A stretch of 64,000 nucleotides of DNA from Cyanophora paradoxa (GCA_004431415.1 QPMI01000400.1:62001-126000), one strand, 5' to 3'. Shown: positions 10,704 to 21,719, counted from the stretch's first letter. Program-made: numbers and translations. Notes: a model not told the origin generated them from the sequence alone.

Positions 10704-13103
10704 ATGGCTTTCGCGAACGTTGCGATCGCCCTGAAGCCGGGCTCGGCTTCGGGCGTGCTGCCCACCACGAGCGCGATGCAGCCCGCCGTCGCCACTTCGT
10801 CCTCGGCCGCGCCGCTCGCAGCCCCGTTCACCGGCAAGAGCCGCGAGATGCGGTTCTTCCCGGCTCGCTCGCTGGCCGGCAAGGCGAAGCCCGCCAAGCG
10901 CGATCAGCAAGGAATGCGGATGGCCACTGGCGCCGAGACCCGCCGGACCCGTCGCACGCGTTCTCTCACGCCCGCTCCGACTCCGGCGGCGTCCGAGAGC
11001 CCCGGGGAGGGTGCGCGCGCGTTCGGGGCAAAGGGCGCGTTGGATCGGGCGCGACCTAATCTGCCACCCGCACAGTTCTCGACGAGTATGAGGAGTTCAT
11101 CCAGTATATGGAACGCAGCGATGCGACCCTTGGGGAGCTTATGGAGCGCTGGGACCGGCCCCACCCGAACGACTCGGACCGCCGGACTCGCGTCGTCGCG
11201 ACCGTCGGCCCGCGCACCTGCTCCGAGAAGGACCTCTTCCGCCTCGCCCTCGACGTGCGTCTGTAGTTCTGCGGTTCTCGGAAGGGCGAGGGACCGACCC
11301 TCGCGCAGGGCGTGAACGTCTTCCGCCTCAACATGAGCCACGGCTCGCCCGAGTGGCACAAGGCGGTGAGCGCGCCGGCCCCTCCCGTCGCCCGGTGAGG
11401 CGGCGGCGGCCGGAAGCCGATGCTGGGCGGGTGCGGCAGGTGATCGACACGATCAAGAAGATCAACGAGGCGAAGAACTGGAACTGCGCGGTGCTGCTCG
11501 ACATCGGCTCCCTGGACACGATCCGCATCGGCGACATCACCGTCGACGTCCCCATCGAGGAGGGCGAGCGCTTCACCGTGCGGCCCCGCCCCGGCCTGCG
11601 CCGGACGCGGGGCCCGCGCTGACGGCGGGGCGGGGCGCAGCTGACGGTGCAGCACACGATGGAGTCCCAGATGGACAGCCGCACCACCACCCTCAGCTAC
11701 GACGGCTTCATCTCCGGCTGCCACACCGGTCCGCCCCCCCGCCACCCGCACCCGCCGCCGCGCGGCGGCGTGCTGAGGGGCCGGCGGGGCCAGGGGACGT
11801 CATCCAGCTGCAGTCGGACACCACGGACGTGCTGCTCAAGGTGACGGACCGCACCAGCACGGACCTCATCTGCGAGTGCACCAAGGGCGGCGTCATCACC
11901 TCCCGCATGTCCGCCCCCCGCCCCGCCCCGCCTCGCGCCGCGCCTGCCGAGCCCGCCGCAGGCGCGTAAGCTCCAAGGGCGCCGGCGGCTACCGCATGGA
12001 GGCTCCGGACTGCATCCAGTTCGGCATCGACAACGACGTGCGGGCGGAGCCGCGCCGGCCCCCCGTCGCCCCGCGCGGCACCCCTCACGCCCCTCGCGCC
12101 CCGCCGGCAGGTTGAGTTCCTCGCCCTCTCCTTCGTTCGGGTGCGCGGCTGAGCGTTGCGGCGCGGGGCGGCGAGGGGCACGGCGCGGCTGAGCGGGGCG
12201 GGGCGCGCGTGCGCGCAGGACCGGCGGATCATCGACCAGGTGAAGGCGAAGATCCATGACGAGACCAATAACACCACCAAGGTCGTCTCCGTCCGTGCCC
12301 GCGTGCCCCCAGGCCGCGCTAGGCCCACCCCGCCCGCCGCGCGGCGCCGGGGCGGGTCCCGAGGGGGCGGGGAGCGCAGGTGATCGCGAAGATCGAGAAC
12401 CGGGAGGCGATGGAGAACATCAACGAGATCGTGGAGGCGGCGGATGGCATCATGGTCGCCCGCGGCGACCTCGGCGCCGCCATCGGCTCCGAGGAGGTGC
12501 CCCTCGCCCAGGAGGCCATCGTCCAGCTCTGCCGGCCCGCCCCGCCCCGCCCCGCCCCGCCCCGCCCTCCCCGCTCCCCGGCTCACGCGCCTCGCAGCGA
12601 CAAGGGCAAGCCCGTGATCGTCTCGACCCACTTCCTCGAGTCGATGAACCTGTACCCGACCCCGACCCGCGCCGAGGCCCGCCGCCCCGCCCCCGACCCC
12701 GCCCCCGCCCGAGGCCTCTTCCGCCGCGCTGAGGGGCGGGGGCAGGTGACGGACATCTCGCGGGCGGTGCGGCAGGAGGCGGACGCGATCATGCTGACCA
12801 CGGAGACGGCCCTGGGGGCGTACCCCTTCAAGGCCATCGAGGTCCTCAGCACGGTGTCGATGCGGATGGAGGAGAACCTGGCGCAGGACCGCGAGGTGCA
12901 CCACATGCCCTCGATCAGCACCAAGGAGGGGAACCTGTGGGGCATCGGCGAGGGCCGCGTCATCGAGTCGGTGGTCGTCGGGGCGACGACGATCGGGAAC
13001 AACTGCAACGCGGCCGCCATCCTCGTCTTCACCAAGACCGGCGGCATCGTCCGCCTCCTCTCCCGCAGGCGGCCCCGCTGCCCCATCTACGCCTTCGGGT
13101 CCG

Positions 13104-13134
<31 letters not shown>

Positions 13135-13403
13135 CCGCCGGCTCGTCGCTGAGGGGCGCGGGGGGCAGGCCGTCGCACCAGCTGTGCGCGCAGATGAACC
13201 TGCTGTGGGGCGTGCAGCCGTTCAAGATCGACTTCGCGGAGGACGACAGCGAGGAGACGGTGCAGACGGCGATGGAGGTGCTCCTCGAGAACGGCCTCGT
13301 CAAGTACGGCGACTCGGTCGTCTGCCTCTTCCCCGGCGAGGACGTCATGCCCGAGTACTGCCACCAGGTCCAGCTCCGCCACCTCACCCCCTTCGCCAAC
13401 TGA
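10704..13403 (+). CDS. Pyruvate kinase, divergent plastid-type isoform
   Basis: Catalyses phosphoenolpyruvate + ADP to pyruvate + ATP. The ATG at 10704 opens a long Ser/Ala-rich presequence (MAFANVAIALKPGSASG) with Phe at position 3, as in glaucophyte cyanelle transit peptides. The enzyme body starts near YEEFIQYMERSDATL. Diagnostic blocks are TRVVATVGPRTCSEKDL, GVNVFRLNMSHG, KIENREAMENINEI, ADGIMVARGDLG, EEVPLAQEAIVQLC, KPVIVSTHFLESMN and AIMLTTETALGAYP. The C-terminal regulatory domain ends LRHLTPFAN. At least ten short introns interrupt it; 12535-12597 is GC-AG and one near 13099 holds 28 consecutive C. The usual LDTKGPEIR block reads LLDIGSLDTIR, so the Thr and the KGPE segment near the metal site are replaced. 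This resembles the divergent plant pyruvate-kinase-like group, and activity is not certain. Confidence 0.88.
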
Positions 13404-13563
13404 GGCCGGCCCCCCGGCCCCCCGGCCCAGCCGCCGCCCGCGCCTCCCACGCCAGATTGTTTACCGCTCTTCTTGTTCTTCTTCTTTCAAATTTGCACGA
13501 GATATTACAGCGCTGCACGGCGGGCGAGCGGGGGCGAGGCCCGAGGAGAGGCAGGCGGCCAGG
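13404..13563. terminator. Shared 3' region of convergent genes
   Basis: A 160-bp gap between the pyruvate kinase TGA and the end of the minus-strand gene. It contains a T-rich stretch (ttcttgttcttcttcttt, 13460-13487), the most AU-rich patch locally, plausibly part of the 3' end signals. Confidence 0.35.
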
Positions 13564-14193
13564 CTACATGTTTGCGCACTCGATGTTGACCCTGCAGGGC
13601 GACGGGCGAGGCGGGAAAACGGGCGCGATCGGAGGAAGGGAGCCGGGCAGCCGAGCGGGGCGGGGCGGGGCGCACTCGGCGTTGCCGGTGACGCGGGAGC
13701 GGACGCGGGCGCGGGGGCTGCGCGTGACGTCCACGGTGGCGGCGTCGGAGGCGTGCACGCGGCCCTCCACCTCGATGTGCAGGTCCTCGATCTCCCCCGC
13801 CCCGCTCGCCCCCAGGTCCCCCCGCTCCAGCTGCGCCCCCACGCCCAGCAGCCGCGCGTGGTCGTGCACCCTCGCCGTCACCGCCCGGTACGGCTGCGCC
13901 CCGCTCGCCGCCGGCCCCGGGGCGGGGGCGGGGGCGGGGGCGGGGCGCGGGGCAGGGGCGCGGGCCTTGCGGGACTTGAGCCAGAGGACGGCGTGGTCGC
14001 GGAGCTCGATGGCGGCGGCGGGGGCGAGCGCGAGCGGGTCCTCCACGGAGACGACCGCCGCGTCGCCGGCGTCCACCTTCGAGAAGCGCGCGCCCCGCGT
14101 CGCGTGCCGTACCCGCCACTCCCCGCTCCCGTGCTCCAGCTCCACCCGCACCGCCTCCGCCCCCTTCCGCCCCGCCACGGGGACCCCGTTCAT
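13564..14193 (-). CDS. Hypothetical protein, about 185 residues
   Basis: The family is not recognised. The ATG at 14193 gives MNGVPVAGRKGAEAVRVELE, then FSKVDAGDAAVVSVEDPLA and AIELRDHAVLWLKSRK. An apparent GC-AG intron with a Pro/Ala read-through follows, then PYRAVTARVHDHARLLGVGA, EIEDLHIEVEGRVHASDAA and VRSRVTGNAE. A last intron (gtgcgcc...ctgcag) joins to VNIECANM and TAG at 13564. Alternating hydrophobic/charged segments suggest an all-beta fold. Codon-position GC bias matches the neighbours, supporting a real gene. The 3' end is convergent with pyruvate kinase. An extra upstream exon may exist (see 14277-14543). Confidence 0.5.
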   Translation of the reverse strand: MNGVPVAGRKGAEAVRVELEHGSGEWRVRHATRGARFSKVDAGDAAVVSVEDPLALAPAAAIELRDHAVLWLKSRKARAPAPRPAPAPAPAPGPAASGAQPYRAVTARVHDHARLLGVGAQLERGDLGASGAGEIEDLHIEVEGRVHASDAATVDVTRSPRARVRSRVTGNAECAPPRPARLPGSLPPIAPVFPPRPSPCRVNIECANM

Positions 14194-14276
14194 CCTGCCG
14201 CTCTTTCTTGTGAGCTAGGTCACAATCGTGCACGTGGTTTATAGCTAATTTGCAAAATTTCATTCGATTTGGCGAA

Positions 14277-14543
14277 TCAATAGAGCGGGGCGTGCGCGCA
14301 CTTGATCGTCTCACGTTCCAGTCGCACAATGATCTTGCCCTCTTCGGGCGACACTCGCACGAATTTTGCAGCGCGCGGCGCCGGCCATCGATCGTCAGCG
14401 GATCCGCGAGTGAAGAGGTTGAAGAGCGGAAGCGGGCTCAGCGGCGCCGTCTCAAAAACGAATTTAGGGAATGTGATCTGCATGCGCTGAGCGTTAGATT
14501 TAGGATTTAAGGGAACGTGCTCCACGAGGTCTACGAGGAGCAT
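14277..14543 (-). CDS. Possible short gene or upstream exon
   Basis: An ATG-started open frame of 88 codons reads MLLVDLVEHVPLNPKSNAQ... and KFVRVSPEEGKIIVRLERE. The residue pattern looks protein-like, although the base composition here is much less GC-rich than the genes. A good 5' splice site (gtgagac) occurs near 14305, which could make it the first exon of the minus-strand gene at 13564-14193. I could not find a join that keeps both frames, so it may be a separate small gene or chance. Confidence 0.3.
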   Translation of the reverse strand: MLLVDLVEHVPLNPKSNAQRMQITFPKFVFETAPLSPLPLFNLFTRGSADDRWPAPRAAKFVRVSPEEGKIIVRLERETIKCAHAPLY

Positions 14544-14957
14544 TAGACTCTGAGATGCAAGCTAAAGCTTGAAGCCCCTTCAGCTTGAAAAAATATTAAT
14601 GGGCGCGCGCACGCGTAGCTCGCTTTCCGTTTCTTGGACCTGCGCGCGAGAACCTGATCAACGAAATATATATGAGCATTGCATTCCACCGCCGTGCCGA
14701 ACCGAGAAACCCCAAGCGTCGCAGCACGACACATCCTCGTCGGAAACGACGAGAGCGCCGACGCCACGCTACGATCGGCGGTCAGCAGCGCTTGCGCAGC
14801 GATGAAGAAGCGCGGTGCGGACCACAAGGAGCCGGCGGTGCGGCGCCGGTGCGGATGCGAAGGCAGTCTTCTTCATCGATTCCTCTACCCCCCCCCTCGA
14901 CAAAGTCTTCAAAGAAGCGGAGAGTGGTCAGCTCAGTGAAATCCGGAGTCGGATGCG
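14544..14957. other. Intergenic / upstream region of the EF-hand WD40 gene
   Basis: Relatively AT-rich around 14550-14690, including aaaaatattaatg near 14590 and atatatatgagcatt near 14665. A plus-strand frame at about 14855-14940 reads KAVFFIDSSTPPLDKVFKEA and could be an upstream exon of the next gene, but its frame does not continue into the ATG at 14958 without an unseen intron. Confidence 0.35.
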
Positions 14958-17900
14958 ATGGCGACGCCCCGGGCGCCGTCGTCCGCCCGCCCGGCGACGG
15001 CCGGCGGAAGGCCGACGACCGCGACTTTGAGGCCCACGACAGCCGGGAGCATGCGGGCGTCCAATGCTAGCGACCCGCATCCGCACCCCCTGCTTGGCCT
15101 GAGCGCTAGCCGGAAGGACCCGCCGATCCTCGGCTCGCCCACGAAGTCCGTCCTCACCAAGGTGAGCAGCAGCTAAGCTCTCGGGCTCTAGCTATGGCTC
15201 CTGCATCTCTATCCAACATCTCCTGCGCTCTATCGCTCCCGCCGCGGGCGCTGGCACGGAAATCTCGCAGCTTTCGCCGCGCGTAACGCCTCTCCGCAGC
15301 CTGTGGTGCCCCATCTAAAGCTGAGAGGCGGCTCGGAGATCGAGGTGCAATATAATCCGCCGGAGAAGTGGGAGACGAAGGCGCTGCTGGAGGTGTACAC
15401 GGCGCGGGCGAGCAAGGAGGCTATGGAGGCGGACGCGGCCGACGACCCCTTCCTCCGCGCCCGCTCGCCCCCGTCCTCCCGCCCCGCCTCCCGCCCCGCC
15501 TCCTCCTCCGGCGCCCGCTCCGGTGCGCCCCACCCCGCTTTGTCGCCGCTGCGACCCTCGCCGAGCCGCGCGGGCGCGGGGGCGCAGGGACGCCGGGGGG
15601 GATGCAGCCGCTGCGGCGGCGGGTGGAGGAGAAGCGGCGGCGGCGGACGTGGGACAGGCCGAAGCTCTACTCGCACCTGGAGATCGGGGCGGAGGAGCTG
15701 GAGGTGCTGCAGGACGTGTACGCCGGCTTCGAGGGCCGGCGGCGGGAGGAGCGGCGGGAGGCGGCGGCGGCGGTGGCGGCGGCGCGGGCGGCGGCGGCGG
15801 GGCGGCGGGTGGAGGCGACCGTGCGGGAGGAGGAGAACTGGGAGGAGGAGGACGCGGGGCTCGACGAGGAGGAGTTCGTCGAGCTCTTCTCCACCTTCCT
15901 CCACCTCTCCACCGACGCCCTCGCCCACATGTTCCAGAAGGCCCGCCCCGCCCCACGCTCCCCGCCCCCTCGCGCCCCCGCCCACGCGCCGGCCGCAGAT
16001 CGACTCGAACAGCGACGGGCGGGTGCAGTGGAAGGAGTTCGTGGGGTACGTCCACACCGAGTCGGCCCGCCTCGCCGACGCCCGCCGCGGCAAGGGCGTG
16101 CGTCCCCCCGTCCCGCCCCGGCCCCCGCCCCTGGGCTCGCTGGAGCGGGGGCGGGGCAGCGGTACACGCTGGGGACGCGGAACGTGCTGGTGGGGGAGCA
16201 CCACCGCAACCTCGTCGACCGCATCGTCATGCTCGACCGGGGGCACACCCAGGTGCCGCCCCGCCCCCGCGCGCCCCCGCGCCCGCGGGCCCGTCGGCGA
16301 CCCCGCGGCAGCTCTACCTGACGCTGGGGCGGGACGACGTGGTCGAGCTGTGGGACCCCCGCACCCTCGCCCCCGTCGCGGACCTCCCCCGCCCCCGCGC
16401 CACCTACCTCGTCCGCCCCGACTCCCACCTCGAGCCCGTCCGCACCCCCGCCCGCCCCCTCCCTCCTCCCGCCTCCCTCTCACGCCGCCCCCGCGCGCGC
16501 GCAGGTGCCGCGGCGGTGGGCGACGGACGGGGAGGTGCCGATGCGGGCCCCCGTGCCCGAGCTGCCGCCCTCCTCCGCCTTCCGCTCGCCCCGCCCGCCC
16601 CCGCGGCCCGTGAAGGAGGAGCGGGCGCACAGCAGTAGCAGCAGCGGGAGCGGGAGCGGCAGCGAGGGGGAGGGCGAGAGGAAGCGGGCGGGGAGCGAGG
16701 GCGGGGCGCGCATCGGTGTCCCCGCGACGCGCGCCGCCGTCATCGCGCGGATGCCCTTCCGGGCGCACTGGGACGGGGTGCTGCGGGGCGAGGCCCCGGA
16801 CCCGCGCCTCGCGGGGGGGCCCGGGCCGCCCCCGACGTGGCCCACCTTCTCGCCCCTCACCGAGCGCTACCGGCCCCTCTTCGCCCACGCCTACCAGCCC
16901 CTCGCCCCCGACCCCTTCGTGCGCTCCGACCAGCTCCCCGCCAACACCATCGAAGTCCACCGCGTGCGCCCCGCCCTCGCCGCTCCCCCCCGCTCCCCGC
17001 CCCGCCCCTCAGGCGCGCGGGGGGCCAGCTGGGGGACGGCCAGGAGGCGGGCCCCGCGGGGCAGCAGCTGCCGCCGGGGAGCCACGTGAAGAAGCTCTCG
17101 CGTTACAGCGCGCGCTCGGCGTGCTGGGCGACGGACGCGGCCTGGTTCCGCCCCGCGGCGCGCCTCTTCGTCTCGTCGATGGACCGGCACGTGTACGCGT
17201 ACGAGACGCGGCGCGGGGCGCTCGTGGCCCCCGAGACGGGCTGCATCAAGCGCCACGGGCCCGTCCTCTGCCTCAACGCCGACGCGGACCCCCTCGGGGG
17301 CCGGCCCCTCCTCTACCTCGGCGACGCCACCGGCGCCGTCGCCGCCTACGACCCCGAGACCTGCGAGCTCGTCCAGACGGCGCGCCCGCCCCGCGCCCCC
17401 GCCCCGGGCCGCCTCCCGGGGGCGCTGAGGCCCCGACAGCACGGGTTCCACACGGAGGGGGTGATCCGGACGGGGGTGTGCTTCGGGACGCGGCTGGTGA
17501 GCGCGGGGCTGGACGGGCGCCTCGTGCTCGTGGACGCCGACCGCTGGAACCTCGTCTGGGACGTCGCCGCCCACCGCCGGGCCCGCCCCCGCGCCCCCGC
17601 CCCGCCCCGCCCCGCGCCCCTCAGCCCCTGACGCCGCGCAGGGCATCGCCGCCTTCACGCACTCCCCCGACTTCCGCCTCCTCGTCACCGCCGGCATGGA
17701 CCGCACCGTGTCCGCCCCCGCACCCCGCCCCGCCAGCGGGCTCCTCTGAGGGGGCGCAGGGCGCTGTGGGACCCGTTCCTGCAGCGGGTGGTGACGCGGA
17801 TGCCGCAGCGGGGGGCGAGCGTGGTGGACGTGGCCGTCGCGGACCGCTACTCGCTCCTCGTCGCCGCCTACGCCGACAAGACCCTCGCCGTCTGGGACCT

Positions 17901-20731
17901 GCGCACCATGCGGGCGCGCCCGCCCCCGCCGCCCCCCCCCTCGCCGGCGCCGGCCTCGGCGAGCGGGGGGCGGGCGCAGTGCGTGCAGACGGCGCTGGAC
18001 CGGATGGTGCAGACGCCGCAGGACGAGCTCAGCGCCATCCTCTTCGACCCCCTCAACACCCGCCTCGTCACCGCCGGCTCCACCCTCCGCTCCTGGCCCC
18101 TCGCCAACGACCGCGGCGCGCACGAGGCGCCGGCCCCCTCGACCGCCCAGGTCGCCGCCGCGGAGACGGCCCTCGAGACGGCCCGCCGGCGGCGCGCGAG
18201 CGTCATCGCGGGGCAGGCCGGGCCCGTCGCCGCCGTCGCCGAGGCCAACGCGCAGGCCGAGCGCAGGCGGGCGCGGCGCGGCTCCGTGCTCGACACGCGC
18301 ATCGCCGCCGCGGACGGGGCGGCGGGGCGGGCGCAGGCGCACACGTGCCGCGTGGTGGCGGTGCTGCACTCGGCGCAGTACCGGCAGCTCTCGACGGTGG
18401 CCGTCAACGGCTCCGTGCGCGTCTGGAACTTCTCCTCGGGGCAGGCCACCCTCGCCTTCGTCGCCTCCCACAGGGTAGCCCCCTCCCCCGCCCCCCTCCC
18501 TGAGCCCGCTGAGGCGCCCCCGGCGCGGCAGACGGCGCTTACGGCGGCGTGCCTGGACCGGCTGCAGCGGCGGCTGCTCACCGCCTCGCAGGACGGGGCG
18601 CTGAAGGTGTGGAACGCGCACAACGGCGAGCCGCTGCACTCGTACGCCCCGCGCCCCTCCCCCGTCACCACCATCGCCTACATGTCCATCGGCACCGGTG
18701 CGCCCCGCCGGGGCCTCGGCCGCGCGGGCCGTGCTGAGCGGGCGTGGCCAGTGGCGGAGCTGCCGGTGCTGGTGGCCGGCTGGGACGGCCTCTGCGCCAT
18801 GCTGCCGGACCCCGCCGAGGGCGAGAAGCGGCGCCGCTCGCAGGAGCTCCCCGGGTGCGCCGGCCCGGGGCCCTCGCGGCGCCGGCCGGGGCGAGGCGCG
18901 GGGCGGGCGCGGCAGGCACGAGGGGGACGTGCTCGCGGTGGCGGCGCAGGGGACCCTCGTCGCCGACGGCGGCGCCGACGGCTGCGTCCACCTCTGGAAG
19001 ACGGGCCTCAACCGTCCGCACCCCCCCGCCCCCCCGCCCCCGCGCTCCTTGGCCGACCTCCCCCCCGCGCAGAGCCGCAGCGGCTGGCGCGGACGCAGGT
19101 GCCGGCGGGCCCCGAGGGGATCCCCGCCATCGAGCAGCTGCTCTTCGTGCGGGGCGGGCGGGGCCTCGTGGCGGCCACCGAGGACGGCGACGTGCACCTC
19201 CTCTCCGGCGCCACCGGCCGCATCGTCGCCGCGCGGGCGGCCCGCACGGGCCCCGGGCCGCTGCTGGACGCGGACGGGCGGAGCGTGTACCTGGCGGCGG
19301 GGGACGCGGACGGGCGCCTCTTCGTGTGGGCCATCAGCGAGGCCGGCGTCCTCTCCGGCTCCAGCCCCTTCACGCCCCTCCACGCCGCCCAGCCCTTCCA
19401 CGCCCCCGTCTCCGCGTGCGCCCGCCCCCGCCTTGGCCGCCCTCGCCGGCTGAGCGGGGGCAGGCTGGCGGTGGTGCGGGACCGGCCGGTGGCGGTGGCG
19501 GGGAGCGCGCGGGGCGAGGTCCTCCTCTTCGGCCTCGCCGAGGGCGCCGAGCTCGCCCGCGTCGCCGAGGGCAGCGCCTGGCCCGCCCTCCTCCCCAGCT
19601 ACCCCGCCCCGGAGCCGCCCCCGCCACCGCCGCCGAGATCGAGGCCCGTCTCAAGGCGCGCCCCCCAGCCGGCCCGCCGAGGCCAGCCCCGCGCCGGCGC
19701 CGGCTGAGGGCGGGGGCGCAGGCGGAGGCGGCGCGGGCGGGGCGGCGGGAGGCGGCGGGGAGGTGTCGCGGCAGCGGGCGCGGCGGGCGTCGCGGCGGGC
19801 GAGCGTGGTGCAGGCGGTGGACGTGGCGGGGCGGGCCCCCGAGGAGGAGGAGGGGGAGGGGGAGGAGTACGACCCGGAGGGGGAGCGGGGCCTCCCGATC
19901 GGGGACGACGACCCACTCTGGGAGATCGTCACCCCGCGCACCGTCCAGCTCTGGGAGGAGGCCGCGCCCGGCGACCCCGCCCCCTCCGCCCCAAGCGCCA
20001 GCCGCAAGTCCCTCGCCGACCCCCACGCCCAGCTCCTCGACCAGATCCGCACCCGCCGCGGCTTCTCCCGCAAGCTCATGCGGGCCCGCCTCGCCGCGCC
20101 CCCGCCCCTCTGAGGCGCGCTCTGACGGGCCGCCGCAGGCGTTCAAGCTGGGCGGGGCCTCGTTCGGGGGCGGGGGGAGGGAGGGGGAGGGCCCCCTGGC
20201 GGGCGCCCCCAGCGTCTCCTCCTTCCACTTCCACCCCTCGGACCCCGACGAGGAGGAGGCCGACCCCGACGAGGCCCCGAGGAGGAGGCCCGCTCCCCGC
20301 GCGCCCCGGCCCCGCGCCGGCCGCCGCTCCCCGCGCCACGGCCACGCCCCCGGCGGCCGGCGGGCGCCGCTCTCGGCGCACGGGGCGGGGCGGGCGAGCT
20401 TCGACGGCGGGGGGCGCCGGGCGAGGGCCGCAAGGGCAGCGTGGGGCCGTCGGCACCGAGCCGGCGGAGCAGCATGCGGGCCGCCGAGGGGTCGCCCCTC
20501 GAGCCCCCGACGCCCCGCCCCGGCGCCGGGGGCCGCCGCAAGAGCTCCGGGGCCGGCGGGATCGCGGCGGCGGCAGCAGCAGCAGCAGCGGAGACGCTGC
20601 GAGCGGAGGGGTGGCAGCGGGGCCCCGCGACCAAGTCGATCCTGCGGCAGGGCGCCAAGGAGGGCGCCGGCCACGCGCACGGGCCCGGGGCCGCCCCCTC
20701 CAAACGCCTCACCATCGACGCCCGCACCTAG
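14958..20731 (+). CDS. EF-hand plus WD40-repeat protein (WDR49/WDR64-like), probably ciliary
   Basis: A large protein, roughly 1,500 residues over some 20 exons. After a Ser/Thr-rich N-terminus (MATPRAPSSARPATAGGRP) come two EF-hand positions: a weak one (EEEDAGLDEEEFVELF, about 15850) and a canonical calcium loop DSNSDGRVQWKEF (about 16000-16040). The GC-AG intron at 15941-15998 splits FQK|IDSNSDG. WD40 repeats follow: VELWDPRTLAPV, ALWDPFLQRVV, TLAVWDLRTMR, SVRVWNFSSGQ, ALKVWNAHNGE, CVHLWKTGLN and RLFVWAISEAG. The C-terminus is Arg/Glu-rich, then basic and Ala-rich, ending KRLTIDART at 20731. EF-hand followed by a long WD array is the order of the WDR49/WDR64/CFAP337 group of sperm and flagellar proteins. 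That assignment rests on architecture only. Confidence 0.75.
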
Positions 20732-20837
20732 GCCTAGCGCTAGCCGCTGAGCGCAGCACAGATTGAAGGCGAAATAGAGATCCCAGGCCTTCGCAGCTTG
20801 GCAGCCTGGCAGATTGAAAGCCACTGAATCACTCACT

Positions 20838-20859
20838 CATGATCATGATCAGTGAGAGG
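20838..20859. repeat. Direct repeat copy 1, GATC-palindrome motif
   Basis: The 22-bp sequence starting catgatcatgatcagtga recurs at 20918-20939 with one mismatch, 80 bp apart. Its core tgatcatgatca is a perfect palindrome. Confidence 0.7.
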
Positions 20860-20917
20860 GGTCCAACGGTCGAAGCGCCGCGTCCCCCAACTGCAAGCTG
20901 ACTCGAGCTCATCATGG

Positions 20918-20939
20918 CATGATCATGATCAGTGAAAGG
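20918..20939. repeat. Direct repeat copy 2, GATC-palindrome motif
   Basis: Partner of 20838-20859 (one mismatch in 22). The first copy is followed by GGTCC and the second by CCCGG, so the similarity ends abruptly. Confidence 0.7.
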
Positions 20940-21719
20940 CCCGGCCCCGGCCCTGCCAGCCGCCTGAGCCGCTGAGCCTCGGAGGCTGCCAGGCCTTGAG
21001 GCTGAGGCCCTAAACTTAAAGCCTTCGAGGTGCTTCCAACTTGCTTCCAACTTGCACTGCGGCAAGTTCTTCAAGGCTTCGAGCCTTGGAGCCCGAGCCC
21101 TCGGAGGCCGCTGCTTCAAGGCGGCCCGGCGGCCCGGGGGGGACCCTCGCGCTGCATCGGACTCCGATCGCGAAGCTCGGAGCCTCGGGCCCAGCGCATG
21201 CCGCGCAGCCTGAGCCCTCGAGCTCGGAGAGCCTGACTCTCAGTGAGTTTGCAATGCTTGTCGAACTTGCCATCTTCACAGGCTAGCGCTTCTAAGTTGC
21301 CTGGGTCGGCGGTGCTACTAGGGCTACGAGCCTCGGAGATCGAGGCCGGCACTCAGGGACTCCGATCGTGAGGCTCGAAAAAGTTCGGCGCTTGCTTCTC
21401 CGATGGTCCGACGGACAGGTTTCCAATTCGGGTCGGGGCCCCGCGGCCAGCCACAACAGTCCCTAGGATGATTCCTACGGCTTTCGGGGCTCTCAATCTC
21501 CCGGGTTTTCTCTGTACGTATGTGTTTTGTATGCTTGGTTTGACTAGAACTGTGCGAAATGACGGGAAATGGGAGGCCTAGGAGGGCAAAGAACTGGGGG
21601 GAGAGGAAGACGGGCGGCGGTGCAGGTCGAGGGTGCTGGGCGGCGGGGCTCGAGCGCGCGACGGGCTCCCGAGGAGAAGACGCCCGGGCCAGGCGGACGG
21701 GGAGGGGCGGGGCGGGGCG

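Larger units (their letters stand above)
20732..21719. other. Intergenic region between convergent genes, repeat-rich
   Basis: Nearly 1 kb without a convincing gene. It starts with stacked CTAG palindromes straight after the stop codon (acctaggcctagcgctagcc). It holds two 22-bp copies of a GATC-palindrome motif, a tandem of gcttccaactt (about 21030-21052), and many short copies of gcctcggag/cttcgagcc. An AT-richer patch runs 21480-21570. Confidence 0.5.
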
